DNA from: Paraspadella gotoi | Taxonomy: Eukaryota; Chaetognatha | DNA: 64,000 nucleotides | Assembly: GCA_051294375.1 (NCBI GenBank) | Contig: CM119268.1 | Coordinates: 2,848,854-2,912,853, forward strand | Reading direction: 5' to 3' | In this document: piece after piece, positions 1-11,623 of the stretch | How positions within the stretch are numbered: the stretch's first letter is position 1 | Layout: each line of letters opens with the position of its first letter | The notes under the pieces: generated by a model | What the model was told of the DNA's origin: nothing | Databases searched by the model: none | The model's input: the letters and a program-made list of their open reading frames with translations, nothing else | Program-made: the position numbers and the translations under genes

Positions 1-107
1 TTCGTCGAAAGAATATTTCTTCTGTCAACTTTTAAACTTTTCTTTTCATTTAAAAAATATTTATTTTATTAGTCTTTTATTTCATAAAATCATTCTCTTT
101 CTTTCTC

Positions 108-119
108 TCGTTCTTTCGT

Positions 120-159
<40 letters not shown>

Positions 160-160
160 T
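108..160. repeat. (TTTC)n microsatellite
   Basis: Uninterrupted tetranucleotide run ending in poly-T. Confidence 0.9.
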
Positions 161-311
161 TTTTTAACCATTTTTACATTTTACATTTTTTCTTTACCTC
201 CTTTTGGTCCGTTGGTATGGTATTTATATTAATTCTTACATATTCTTTTAATGTTAGCCTTTTGCGTTGTCTTGTCGTAATTGACTGCTTCTTGTTTACT
301 ATATACTACAC

Positions 312-318
312 AACTCTC

Positions 319-411
<93 letters not shown>
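312..411. repeat. (TC)n microsatellite
   Basis: About 100 bp of TC dinucleotides with two interruptions. It produces spurious S/L-repeat open frames. Confidence 0.95.
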
Positions 412-414
<3 letters not shown>

Positions 415-488
415 TTCGGATCATTCACCTTCATTTGCAGCCTTCGGGTCACAAGCTCCACCCACGGGACAACGATGCCGATGAAAAC

Positions 489-520
<32 letters not shown>

Positions 521-2320
521 TCGCCGCTGTCCTACGGAATCACGTCGATGATTTATGACGCAATTTAAGCGACGAAGAAGAAAAACTTGGATACAAAGAA
601 GAAGATGTGAAGAGAGAAGAAACAATGAGAGAAGGAGGAGGAGGAGGAAGAGAAAAAAAAGAAAAGAAAGAAATTAGTTTGTTGAAAACAAGTTAAATCA
701 GAGATGACCCGAACCAAAATTAAATGTGACTCTTAATTAAGCCCGAGTCTCTTCAAGAAAAGTGGTTCTTTCCAGTCGCCGGAGAAAACGCTCCTAAATA
801 TTGTTAGCGAATTCACAAGCCGAAGTAAAGATAATAATTCGGTAAAATACTAAAAAGAAAAAAGTACTAAAAAAATAAATCAAACACTTTGCAAGGCAGA
901 TTCATTAATGATTGTGAGTTTCCAAACCTTAATAATTACTAGTCAACCATCGCCACACGGCGAGAGGGGGGGACAGCCCTGAGAAGAAAGAAAAAAGGAA
1001 GGAAAGAAAAGAAGAAAAAAAAAGCAAAAAGAAGAAAAAAAAAGAAGGGAAGAAAAAGGAATTGAGTGATGATGAAAAAAGGTTCACTCTGTGCTGGTAG
1101 TCTAACTGATCAAATTCACGTTAAATCATGCTTGGCCCACTTTAGACTTTAGGGATCAAGTTGGTTCCCCTATTTATTGGTAATGTCCCAACTGTTTCAG
1201 GGATATAGTTCTTTTCACTAAAAACTAAAATTATGGAGAGGGGGGGGGGCGGCCAGGGGTCCAGTGGAGGGGCCCGCCATTTCTCTCGCCGCCCCTGCCA
1301 CTGTAAAATCTGATACTTTCCTTCTCGAAAGATAACGATGCCTTTTTGTTCCCCTTTTTCATTCGCCCGAAAAATCGCGACGCGTGGCGAACTCTGTCGA
1401 GCAGCGGCCGAATCGACACCTCGTACCAGATTGAAAGGTTATACTGGCAGCGCACGGAGGAGGCACAAAACACAACCTCGTTCAACCTTTCTTCGTCCGT
1501 GACGCTGTACGTTCGGTCCGCGTCAAACCTAACCCAACGTTATCTCGCACGCACTTACTTGCGATTCTCTCTCGAAATAATTTTTAGAAGAAGAAACGCG
1601 ATTCGTATTTTCGTCTCCCTGGGTTCCGCTGGGCAGCTCTATTTAGAGATGGGCGAACGCACAATTTGAAGCGTACGTACAGGGCGGATGTGCGGATGCG
1701 CCTCGTACGTTTCAACGTTAAATATTCTCGATTTAATAAATGGATAAGGCGAAAATCGTTATCGGTACTCATGACTCTGTAAAATATATTTGGGAGAGTC
1801 TTTCAGTTACTTGTAATAAACTGATGCTTTTCCGGTCTCGGAAAATTTATCTATTTGCTTATGACAGTAATGTAATACTAATGAACCGTCAACCTATGGT
1901 TCTCATTCATTTTTCCTCAGACGAGCGCTTAACTCCTCGCTCCTTCGCCAACAAACGACCGTCCCCTCGTCCAAGACTTTTTACAACTTTTTAAACTATA
2001 CTAGTCAATACTTATAATTTTGTTTGTTCCGGCGTAAGAAAAACGAATCATATGTATTAAATGATATTAATAGTGAATGATTGATATCTAAACTAACTCT
2101 TAAGGTTCCAAAAGAACAAGAAAACAAAAACCAATTAGCTTCTTTTTTCTATTTTTGCAACTAAATCAACTACATCAACGCCGACAACAGCGGGAACTCC
2201 ATCACCTCAGACTATGCGCCTCGTCTCTTTTCCGACGCGGCCTTTGCTCCCACTGCCCACCTTCTCCCTCTCTCCCTCTCTCTCTCCCTCTCTCTCTCCC
2301 TCCTCTTCCGCTTCCTTCCG

Positions 2321-2898
2321 ATGACTTCAGATGGCAGCAGCGCCGATTCCCTCGTCGCCGACGCCGCGTCGGCGGCGCCGTCTCTGGTCGGCGCATTCGG
2401 CGGAAATCCGGCGGGACGGAAGCCTCCACCGGCACCGCCGCCGCCGCCTCCGCCGCTTCGACCCGCAGCAGCCGTCAGAATCGCGGGAAACCGGGGGAAG
2501 TGGGGAGGAGGAGGAGGAAGAGGAACGACGCCGGTCGTCGTTTTTGGCGCCGAATCTCCGTCGGCCGGCGTCACCGTCAAGTCCGCGTTGTCGACGTCCT
2601 TAACAGCGGCGTCGTTAGCGCCTTCGCAGGCGTCTTCGCGAAAGAAGACGCCGCAGAAAAAAGGCGCCGCCGCTGCTAGTCACACATCTCAGATCAATCC
2701 GCCCGCAGCTGTCGCCTCGTTGTCCGCCGTCCTCGACCAGCGGCCCTTTCCCGACCTCGGCGCCGCCAACGACTCCGCGCCACCTTTCGTCGTGGCGGCG
2801 TCGGCGTCGACCGGCGGCGTTGGAAAAGACGCCGCGATGGGAAAAGGGGCGGCTCTACCGACGGCGCTGAAATCTCTTCCTCCCGTCAAGAATTTCAG
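2321..2898 (+). CDS. CAMTA: CAMTA exon 1: low-complexity N-terminus
   Basis: Encodes about 192 residues rich in Ala, Ser, Pro and Gly, with a proline run near residues 36-46, in very GC-rich DNA. It has no recognisable domain. The exon ends in phase 2 before GTAGTT. The in-frame TAG created by reading into the intron (2900-2902) shows splicing is required. The next exon completes a Ser codon followed by KERHTWNANEEI, the start of CG-1. The exact start codon is the least certain part of the gene. Confidence 0.7.
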
Positions 2899-4594
2899 GT
2901 AGTTTCATCGGATCTGTGTTTTTGTTGTCGTTGTTCTTTTGAATATCGAGTTCATGTCAGATATTGTAGATATTGTAGCGCTCTTGATAAAAAAAAATAA
3001 AAAAACTCTGCATATACATCTACCGATTGCCAATTAAAAAACTTAGCGTAATCCAATCGCATCTACAAAAGACACTTTTCATACTAAAGTAAATTTTCAT
3101 AACTGATAAAAAACGACGGACAATTTTTCTTTAAAATTTGATACAAGAATAAGTTTGAAACTCTGTCTCTTCCTCATTACCGTTCCCAACGCGTCTTCAG
3201 CAAAGAACGGCACACCTGGAACGCCAACGAGGAGATCGCCGCCATCCTCATCGCCTTTGATCGCCACGCAGCTTGGATCGAGCACGAGATCCGCCAGCGG
3301 CCCGTCTCGGGCACCATGCTGCTCTATTCTCGCAAGAAGGGCAAATACAGAAAGGTTGGACACTGGACAAGCGGCATTGATTCCCATATTTAGTCGTGAT
3401 ACATTTTGCCAGGTCTTCGACCTATAGCTACAAATATAGCCCCCAGGAGGTAACCCGGAAGGCTTGAAGAAAACAATTTGTTAACTTTTACTGTTAATTT
3501 CACCTCACTTAATTTTCTTTAGATACGTATACCTCTTTTCGAAAATTAAGTTTCGGATGCAATCGTAAATCGCTGGATTTCCGCTTATTTTTCTTAGTTT
3601 TTAACATCCGGATATCCGGGTGTCTAGGATCCAAATCTCTTTATATTTTATTGAGAGACGTAAAAAAACTAAGGCGTCAAAAAGTGCGCAAAAGAAAGAC
3701 GCAGATATTTAAAAGAAAAAAAAAACTAGAATATGTAAATGAGTTTTTTTGATTCTGGCCAAGGCGACTTTTTCATCGGTCCCAAGATTTCATATTTCTT
3801 AAAAATTGACCGAAAAATGATAAAAAACTCCCTATATCGGTTTGGATTTCTTTTTGAACGAGTAAAACAGGGCAAATGAAAAGCAAATACGTACGAATTT
3901 TTTCATTTTTTTCATTTTTTCATTTTTTCATTTACTCGTTCAAAAAAAAATTTAAGTTCTATATGACGAAAAGCTTCACTTCCACCTGCTCATTTTATCC
4001 CCGCTCCATTTCCCCCCCCCCGTCCAACCCACTCCACTCCACTCCACTTCCCCGTCCGCCCAACTTATCCCTCTGACCCTGACCCGTTTCCCCTCACACA
4101 AAATAACAATAGGACGGATACTGTTGGAAGAAGCGTCGGGATGGGAAGACCACGCGCGAGGATCACATGAAGCTCAAAGTGGGGGGCACTGAATGCATAT
4201 ACGGTTGCTACGTGCATTCGGCCATACTTCCCACCTTCCACCGCCGCTGCTACTGGCTTCTGCAGAATCCCGACGTTGTCCTCGTCCACTACCTTAACGT
4301 ACCCTTCGCCGACGAAACAAAGACTTACCTTCCCTCCATGAGCTTCTTGGCCGACAAACTCGAGTGGACGGCCGACGAGCTCATGGAGCAGCTGAGTCCC
4401 ATGTTCTCTTGTCCGTCAACCGTGACGGAGGATCCGACCAAAAAGGTGAGTTTGATTGAGGAAGTTGTTTATTGCTCTCTCTATATCTGCACTTCTTTCA
4501 TTCACTTTTCTATATTTCATGGATTTTCCAGATAAAAAAGAAAGGGAGGACGACTCGTTCTGTGACATTGTATGTCTGTCGGTCTCTCTCTGTC

Positions 4595-4629
<35 letters not shown>

Positions 4630-4827
4630 TACCCAATGTCTATCTTCTCCTCCCTCAGATTCGGCGCGAGCAAACGTTAGCGTCTCTCGTGGAGCAACTT
4701 CTCTCGGCGCAAAAATCCGCCGTCGACGCTAAATCGAAGAAGCAAACCTGCGGCGTCTGTCCCGAATTAACGAAAGGTGATACGAGTTCGTTATAACGGG
4801 AAAAATTTTAAAATCCGAGAGAGAGAG

Positions 4828-4867
<40 letters not shown>

Positions 4868-7800
4868 ATCTTTCTTTTCATGTGTTTGTGTTTCAAGACG
4901 AAAAAGCGAAATTTCATAGATAATTTCTATAGTGAATTTACTTTTTCTTATCCAACAATCACGACCGACCGACCACTTTTCTTTCTTTCCCAGTGATCGT
5001 CACGACCTCCAGTCAACAGTCGTCGACGCCTCTCGAGTTCGTGATGGAGACGTCAGATGTTCAACCTCAGCCGCGTCCGGGTTGCAACCACACCAAGAAC
5101 CGGGTCATCACTCCTAAGGGCGCCACTCCGCCCGGATCGAGCGGGACATCCCCGCCGGGCCTCGTCAGTTCTGTGATCCCTTTCGCTCTCCTACCAAATT
5201 CCGAGGGGCGTCGACGGGCGTTGTCAGCCGGCTTCGAGGACACGCCAACTCGATCCAACCCCGGAAACTCGGCCGACGACGACGTCAAACCCGATCGGCT
5301 GAGGGAGATCGAGTCGCGAAACTCGATACCCGATCGGCTAAAGACGCAGAAAAATCAACCACAGCAGCAGCAACAACATCAACTGCAGCAGCAACAACAA
5401 CAGCAACAACACTTGCTGTTGCTGAACAGCCTCATACGTCTGGACGACGGGCGAACCGGCGTCGATCTCGATCCCACTTCCGGTTTTGTCGCCGGGTCCG
5501 GCGTTCCAATGGCGACGATCGCCCGACTCGCGCCGGTCACGTTGGGCGACGCCGCCCGTCAGCCGGTCGACGCCGCTCGTCCGCCGACCGACATCAGCGA
5601 GCTCGATCCGTCTTCGATCGCCGGTTTGGATCCCTCGATGCCGACGGCTTTTGCGTCGGCCGGGGGCGGCGTCGGTTCGAGTCGAGCTGCGTCGGCGGCG
5701 GCGGCTGCGGAGATGGGAACTTCGGACAGAAAAAGTAAGTTTTTTTTTGTCTTCGTTTGAAATCGATTGATAATTTATAATAATTTCAAAAAATTATTAC
5801 ACAAAACCTCATTTCATTCCACGAAAATGTTATAACCTTTTCAAAAATGAATATAACCTAGTCAAACTGAAATTATCTACTGCAATATGCAAATGAAGAT
5901 TCGGTTCCTAAATAATATCGAATCGTCGTTCAGGTTTCGACGACGTCGACAGCGATCGAATGCAAATTTCTCCCGTGGACACGAGTTTCTTATCGCTGAC
6001 TCGAGACGAAGCATTTCCCGGAAATGGTGGGGTTCCCGTCGCCGAGATGCTCGTCAAGTCTCCCGACGCCGTCTTCAAGATGAAATCCTCGGACGAGATT
6101 TTCGAAATGAAATCTCCCAAGGAGATCTTCAACATGCCGGCGGAAAGAGAGAGCGATTCTAGGTAACAAGATTGATTGATTGATTGATTGATAGATTGAT
6201 TGAAAGATTTACTCGAATTCTAATAGTAGGAACTTATGCATAAATATTATTTTGAAGAGACAGTAATTATTGATAGTTGTTTAATGACAGAACCGTTCAA
6301 TATTAGCAGTCCCTGAGCTTCGGATCAGGCTGTAACACCATGTTACAGGCGGGTTAAGCGCCCCGTCTCTCTTAACTGCCAGACGACCACCGGGCGAGAA
6401 CCCCGGACCTTTGGGTTGGGAGGCGAATGACTTGCCTCCGGCACCAATGGCCACTGATGAACGGTTGGTGGATTTTAGTCCACCATACATCCCCCCTCCC
6501 GTAGGGAGAAGTCTGCTGCATCTCTTCAGTAAATTGTTGTTGTTGGTGAAAGTTCGTCACCAAGTTGAGGCATGTCGCCTGATGTGTTGTGGCGGAAAGT
6601 GCATCGCCAGGTTGAGGCATGTCGCCTGAAATGTTGTTGTTGCTGTTGTGTTCGGAAGTCGGGCTCACCAATGAAGAGACAGTAATTATTGATAAGTGTT
6701 AATGACAGAACCGTTCAATATTAGCAGTCCCTGAGCTTCGGATCAGGCTGTAACACCATGTTACAGGCGGGTTAAGCGCCCCGTCTCTCTTAACTGCCAG
6801 ACGACCACCGGGCTAGAACCCCGGACCTTGGGTTGGGAGGCGAATGACTTGCCTCCGGCACCAATGGCACTGATGAACGGTTGGTGGATTTTAGTCCACC
6901 ATAATTTTTTAATTTAATTTATTTATTAATCAATAAGACATTATACTAATGTACTTTATTTAAAAAAAATAACTGCTCCTAAACAGACTCTTTATCTTTC
7001 AATAAACTTTAATTTACTGTTAATTTTTTTTTTAAAATCTAGGTATATAGAGTAATTTTTCTGCACATGACTGTAAAAGTTGAATAGATTTTCAATTGTT
7101 TATTTGCGCGTTTTATTTATGATTTATCTCAGAACCAAGTCAAATGTCGAATCTAGTCACATATTTCCAAAACTTACCCGAACCTTAGAAGGTAAGCATA
7201 GGTAAACCTTTCCCCTTTTGAACATCGTAGCAGTACAGTAACAAACCCTTGTTTATTAACAATTGCAGAATTTGGTGAAAATACCGACGAATCCCTGAAA
7301 CATCGTGATTGTGAGGATAATCTTCATGGAAGTAAAAGTGAGAAAATTTGTTAACTACTTAAAAACTAATTGTTAACAAATTTGTAAACTATGTATATAT
7401 TTTTCGTCCAGCTTCTGAATCTCATATTGAACCCTCTTTGCCGCCCACGTTTTTCTTCAACCTTTCTCCCTCTTGTCCGGCGGAGGTTGAAAATTTGGAC
7501 ATCGAAATGTTCGGCGATTTTCCCGTAATTTTTAGTCCAGATTTTAACGAGTCAAAAGCGGATTCTGCAAGTAAGTTCACGCAAGTTGAAATAATAATTA
7601 CATGATGTACAGATATGAAACAAACCTGTTTATTTAAATTTAGATTTTGAATGCGATCTGGGCACCCCTTGTGCTGCGAATTTTACAACCAATCGACCCT
7701 TTAAAAGTAGCGACAAAAGTGACAATGAAATTGGCGATGATTCTAACTACATCAACATGCATGTTGACAATGGTAAGAATGATGTTGCAAACGCATGCAT

Positions 7801-10800
7801 GTCACGAGAAGAATTCCAAACGAGTCGATCGGATTCGGATTCACAAGCCGTGAAACCATTATTTGTTAATATCATTGCCGTTTCACCGGACAAATGTTGC
7901 GAGGAAGACACTTCTGTTTTAATGATTATTGAAAACAAAAATATTGACGAGAACCGCTTGAAAGGAATTAAGTGCCGCTTTGGTGATCTTTCAGTAGACA
8001 CGAGCTTGTTGCAACCCAATGTTTTAAAATTTAAAACTCCGCGACACAATCCAGGAATCGTGTCTTTATTTTTGATGAGTAACGACGAAGTAATATCAAA
8101 CACTGTTAATTTTGAGTTTCGTGAGCGAATTAAATTGAACCCTCTTGAGTCACCGTTGTCCAAATCAAATTGGCTCGCTCATTACGGTTTCAATTTTCAA
8201 ACATTGCAAGAGCGGATATTAAAATACCTAGAATCTTTTTGGGCCATCCCCATATTTTCTGCAATTCTTGGTAACGATGATTTTGGGGAAACGTTCATTC
8301 TTGATATGATTGAAAAACGAGCTATTCTTGTATCTCATGCCTTATACGAGATAACTGATAAATCTCAGCAAGTTGTTATTCCTTCATTCGATTCAAAAAT
8401 GTCTTTTCTCCAAGCATTAGCGGCTCTGGGAATGACTAAAGTCATTGATTTGTTTCTCAAATGGAACAAGAGTCACTGCAACAACCTAGATTTTAGAATA
8501 GACCTTGATCCCGATTACTGTGGTATTTTTGAGGAAAATGCTTTAATGTGGGCCTGTCAATATGGTCATACAGACGCCGCGGTGCTAATTTATTGCTCTA
8601 GTTTAGCTGCTATAAATAAAGTTAGTTCTGATAAACAGGATGCCATAGAGATTTGTCGAAACAGTGGGCATGCTTTAACTGGTATGGTTTTAGAGTACAT
8701 TAAAGATGTTATTGCTTGTCAGCAAGAGCGCTCAGAAATATCATCTATTGATAAAAATACTTCGGGAATCTCTTCATCATCTTCAGCTGTCTTCTCTTTA
8801 TCATCTTCATTTGAGTCTTGTCCCTCTGATCGTTGCAATGAATGCTCGACAATACCTTGCAACCATGCCAAACCTGATCAGGGCCACAAAGTTTCTGATG
8901 AATTGGATTTAAACAAGCAAAAATTTGTGGTTAGTAATTCTGAGACGTCAGTTGCCAAACCGGTTTTTCAATCAATGCCTCCGCCACCACCGCCTCGTGA
9001 AAATGACCAACACCTTCCTAGCCATGGTGGTTCCTCCTCAGGTTCTGAGTCCGCTGAGACTCCAGCAAGTAAAGCGGAAAGAAGGAGAATAATTATGAGA
9101 AGGTTGATCAAAAGGCTTTCAGCCAAAACTAAAGAGGGAACGATTGATATTCCTGGACCTCCAGCCGGTGCTCTGCCCCCACGCAAGTCAGCTGGTCAGG
9201 AAAGCAAGTCTGTAGGCGAAGGAAAAGTGCAAGGCTTGAAGAGACAACATGAAGATCGAAACAGTATTCAGGCAAGTCCTCTTTCACCCGAGCAAATTAA
9301 AATTCAACAGCACGTGGTGCAACTATCTCAACTTCAGCAACAGCAATTGCAAAATCAGAAACTCATTCAGCAACAAAAGCCTCTTAGTTTAAAAAGTATG
9401 GCCAACAATGTTTTGCCTAAAGAAGCAGAATATTCCTCTGAAACTGAATCAAATACAAAGAAAAATTCTATTCATGAGCAACTCCAAATGCTTCATCAGC
9501 AAATTGCGCTTCAGCAGAAACAGATGCATGAAGTTCAAAAACAACAACATCAGCTAATTTTACAACAGCAAGAAATGATGAAAAAATCTATTGATAGTGG
9601 TTCGCCTGCTTCAAAGTGCATTCATGCAGAAACTGAAAAATTAAATGACAAGGCGCCAAAATGCCTCTCCCAGAAAGATGAAGGCTGCTTTTTAGCTCCA
9701 ACAAATCCGAGGCCTATAAATATTGTTTCTAAACTTCAACATCCAATCCTTGGGACATCGTGCCAAACTAAAGTTAACAAATGTAATGATTCGACTAAGT
9801 TGAAAGTAATTTCAGAAAGCTCCTTATTATCAACAGATTCAAGGCCAAATTATAATCCTAACCCACTAAATCTACCCGATCATTTGTATGCTCTGCGAGA
9901 TGATGAAGGAAATTGCTATCAGAACAATACTGATTCAAATGAAGAAGCATCAGTTTATACTTTGGCAAGCCAAATAATAGATGCTTTACCACAACACATA
10001 AAGCAACAAGATGCACCAGTACACCCACTTTCTACTGCAGATTTCAGAGCAAAGGATGTCAGCGATTCGATGGAACGAAATTCATCTGATATCCCACACA
10101 TGGGCATGATCGCTCCACCTCCTTCATCTCTGCGCCCTCATTGCTTTACTGGAAGATTTCATTGTGAAACGAACAATCCGACCAATGTACCAGAAGTATG
10201 GCGATTCGGAGAGCCCCAGCTAGAGGAGGATTCTTTTCCCGAATACGGAGCTAATGATGGAAATTTTTGCTTTGGAACCTACAGGGATGTACCTGGTACA
10301 CCTCGCTCTGCCTATTCGTCATATTCATCATCTTTGAGTCCCGCTTCATCACTGCAGAGCCCGGCCTCCTTTGCGACTTTGGAATATGAAGACGTGAATC
10401 CGCCTTCTACTGCAGAACTTAATGAGTTTTTCACCGCAACCTCGATCGGGCCCTGTACCTCCGGCTTGCCGGCGGAAGATTTCTCCCAATTAACTTTGTC
10501 CGACAAGGAACAGCGTGAATTATACGAAGCTGCCAAGGTGATTCATTCCGCTTATAAAAAATGTGGCATCGAATCCAAGGAAACAGAAAATGCTCAATCA
10601 AGTCAAAAGAAGAAAGAGAGCGGGGGTTCAAAAAGAGAGATCGAAGCCGCGGTTACCATTCAAACGTATTTTCGCAGATACAAAACTTTCATGTATTACA
10701 GACAAATGAATGAAGCCGCAACGCGTATTCAAGCTCAATTCCGAGCTTATTCCGAACACAAAAGATTCAGGCGTTCAAGGGACGCAGCTGTTTTAATTCA

Positions 10801-11623
10801 AAGTCAATATAGAACATATCGGGAGCATAAGCAGTTTTTGGCGAGCAAACATGCAGCAGTAGTAATTCAACAACGATACCGTAGTCATTATCGGAAGCGA
10901 AAGCAGCAGCAGCAGCAGCAGTTGCAACAGCAGCAGCAGAATCTTGTGACGCAGTCTGGCGCTGGTCCAACTTCTACCTCTTTATTAGTAGGTTATGCTA
11001 AAGGAAATGGAATTCACCATTATCATCCTCATCTTCATCACAATCATTTATCTCACAACAGTATGGGTTCTTCTATTAGACCTAATTTGCAAGCCAACAT
11101 GATCTCTTACTCACATCATCACCCTCATCAGTTTCATCAAAACTTTCCATTTTCCTCCACTCAGAGTATACTGCCTTCTAATCCTGTCACAGCTGGTAGC
11201 CCTTTCTCTCAGATAGTGGTACAGCATCAGCCTTCCTCACAGCAACAGCATTATGCGTCATCTGCTCAAAGCACAATGGCAGCTGCTACAGCTGCAGCAG
11301 CAATAGCACAATGTAATTTTCCACCAGAACAGCAAAATAACCTCACTACAGCTGCAAAAATGTCTAAATCAGCTCAATCTGCAAGAGAAATTACCGATGT
11401 GAATGATAAGCACTTTACAACTCTTTCTGATTTTGATTTGGACTCAGTAACTTCACTGTCATCAAACAACTGTTTGGATTCTTCTGCAATTGATTCAATT
11501 CAAGACTGGGCTGATTTGACCCCTTCTTATTCTACAGAGGCACCCATTTTAGAAGAATCAAAAATAGATAATATTTCATGTGCTAATGAAGTTTTTAATC
11601 TCTCAAGCAATCATCGCATGTGA
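2321..11623 (+). CDS. CAMTA: Calmodulin-binding transcription activator (CAMTA), 10 coding exons
   Basis: Exons: 2321-2898, 3201-3354, 4113-4445, 4659-4776, 4994-5734, 5934-6162, 7133-7191, 7269-7337, 7412-7570, 7644-11623 (stop included). Every junction has GT-AG ends and matching phase, giving 6420 nt and 2139 aa, similar in size to the long insect protein. Domain order is that of the family: DNA-binding CG-1 (about residues 194-308), TIG/IPT (about 887-973), ankyrin repeats (about 1066-1155), IQ motifs (about 1813-1901). By homology it is a nuclear, calcium/calmodulin-responsive transcription factor. The start at 2321 is the ATG opening the exon that splices in frame into CG-1. An upstream noncoding exon, or a later in-frame ATG in the low-complexity first exon, cannot be excluded. 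The neighbour is the convergent NHE gene on the - strand. Confidence 0.93.
3201..4445 (+). CDS. CAMTA: CAMTA exons 2-3: CG-1 DNA-binding domain
   Basis: Exons 3201-3354 and 4113-4445 join in phase 0. Exon 2 gives KERHTWNANEEIAAILIAF and ends in SRKKGKYRK. Exon 3 continues DGYCWKKRRDGKTTREDHMK, then CIYGCYVHSAILPTFHRRCY and NPDVVLVHYLNVP. These are near-identical to the invariant core of animal and plant CG-1 domains, which bind CGCG/CGTG-type sites. The basic stretch around KKGKYRK and KKRRDGK is the usual nuclear localisation signal. Exon 3 goes on with a segment (FADETKTYLPSM to MFSCPSTVTEDPTKK) that in other animal CAMTAs also follows CG-1. Confidence 0.95.
4659..6162 (+). CDS. CAMTA: CAMTA exons 4-6: linker region
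   Basis: Exons 4659-4776, 4994-5734 and 5934-6162 (phases 1, 1, 2 at their ends). Exon 4 starts IRREQTLASLVEQLL, a predicted helix, with CGVCPELTK. Exon 5 is a disordered, Ser/Pro/Gln-rich linker with a polyglutamine tract near 5361-5412. Exon 6 carries repeated acidic/basic phrases (FKMKSSDEIFEMKSPKEIFN) and is probably part of the transactivation region. Polypyrimidine tracts precede each acceptor; that of exon 4 is a long TC microsatellite. No domain is recognised here. Confidence 0.85.
6252..6903 (-). mobile_element. Two SINE-like copies in CAMTA intron 6
   Basis: Two copies (6252-6489 and 6671-6903) share the whole sequence from TGAAGAGACAGTAATTATTG to GGTGGATTTTAGTCCACCAT. On the - strand each has a tRNA-like segment with a B-box-like GGGGTTCTAGCCCGG preceded by GGTCC and an anticodon-arm-like CGCCTCCCAACCCAAAGGTC, which suggests a tRNA-derived SINE transcribed from the - strand. 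The 180 bp between them holds a repeated GTTGAGGCATGTCGCCTGA phrase, probably part of a longer composite element. A third copy lies at 54334-54566. The family is not recognised by name. Confidence 0.65.
7133..7570 (+). CDS. CAMTA: CAMTA exons 7-9: three short exons
   Basis: Exons 7133-7191 (59 nt), 7269-7337 (69 nt) and 7412-7570 (159 nt) are inferred from splice sites and phase continuity, because none is long enough to stand out. They read through without stops and connect exon 6 to the large last exon through a split Asn codon at 7570/7644. The last one encodes an acidic, hydrophobic phrase (ENLDIEMFGDFPVIFSPDF) of the type found in activation domains. The two smallest could be alternatively spliced, but skipping either alone would shift the frame only for the 59-nt exon. 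Confidence 0.75.
7644..11623 (+). CDS. CAMTA: CAMTA exon 10: TIG, ankyrin, polyQ and IQ motifs
   Basis: A single 3980-nt terminal exon encoding about 1326 residues. It contains a TIG/IPT fold (LFVNIIAVSPDKCCEEDT to NTVNFEFR), ankyrin repeats (SFLQALAALGMTKVIDLFLK, NALMWACQYGHTDAAVLIY), and a long Gln-rich, probably coiled-coil segment (9300-9590). Serial IQ motifs follow (EAAVTIQTYFRRYK, EAATRIQAQFRAY, DAAVLIQSQYRTY, HAAVVIQQRYRSH; 10640-10905), then polyQ (10904-10945), and His-rich stretches (11015-11135). IQ motifs bind calmodulin in this family. The stop at 11621-11623 is followed by an AT-rich 3' UTR. Human and fly genes split this part into several exons, so the fused terminal exon is a lineage feature. 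Confidence 0.95.

Larger units (their letters stand above)
1..2320. other. Upstream region of CAMTA, no gene seen
   Basis: Mostly AT-rich sequence with a TTTC microsatellite, a TC microsatellite and A/G-rich tracts (about 590-670 and 960-1070). From about 1230 to 1700 the sequence becomes GC-richer with CpGs and could be the 5' UTR or promoter of the downstream CAMTA gene, but no clear TATA box or initiator was identified. Open frames here are short or come from microsatellites, and none resembles a known protein. Confidence 0.5.

Noticed and set aside
217-558. Ser/Leu-repeat open frames over TC/AG microsatellites (also near 4572, 25774, 30545, 46446-46688, 46856, 60443)
   Set aside because: Dinucleotide runs contain no stops in any frame; the frames are not conserved in duplicated copies.
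2155-2679. 174-codon Arg-rich frame overlapping CAMTA exon 1, and - strand frames over the same GC-rich DNA
   Set aside because: Shadow frames of a GC-rich exon; only the 2321 frame joins the CG-1 domain through a valid splice.
6390-6440. Functional tRNA gene on the - strand
   Set aside because: Only B-box and partial anticodon-arm resemblance; no closed cloverleaf, repeated copies, hence SINE.
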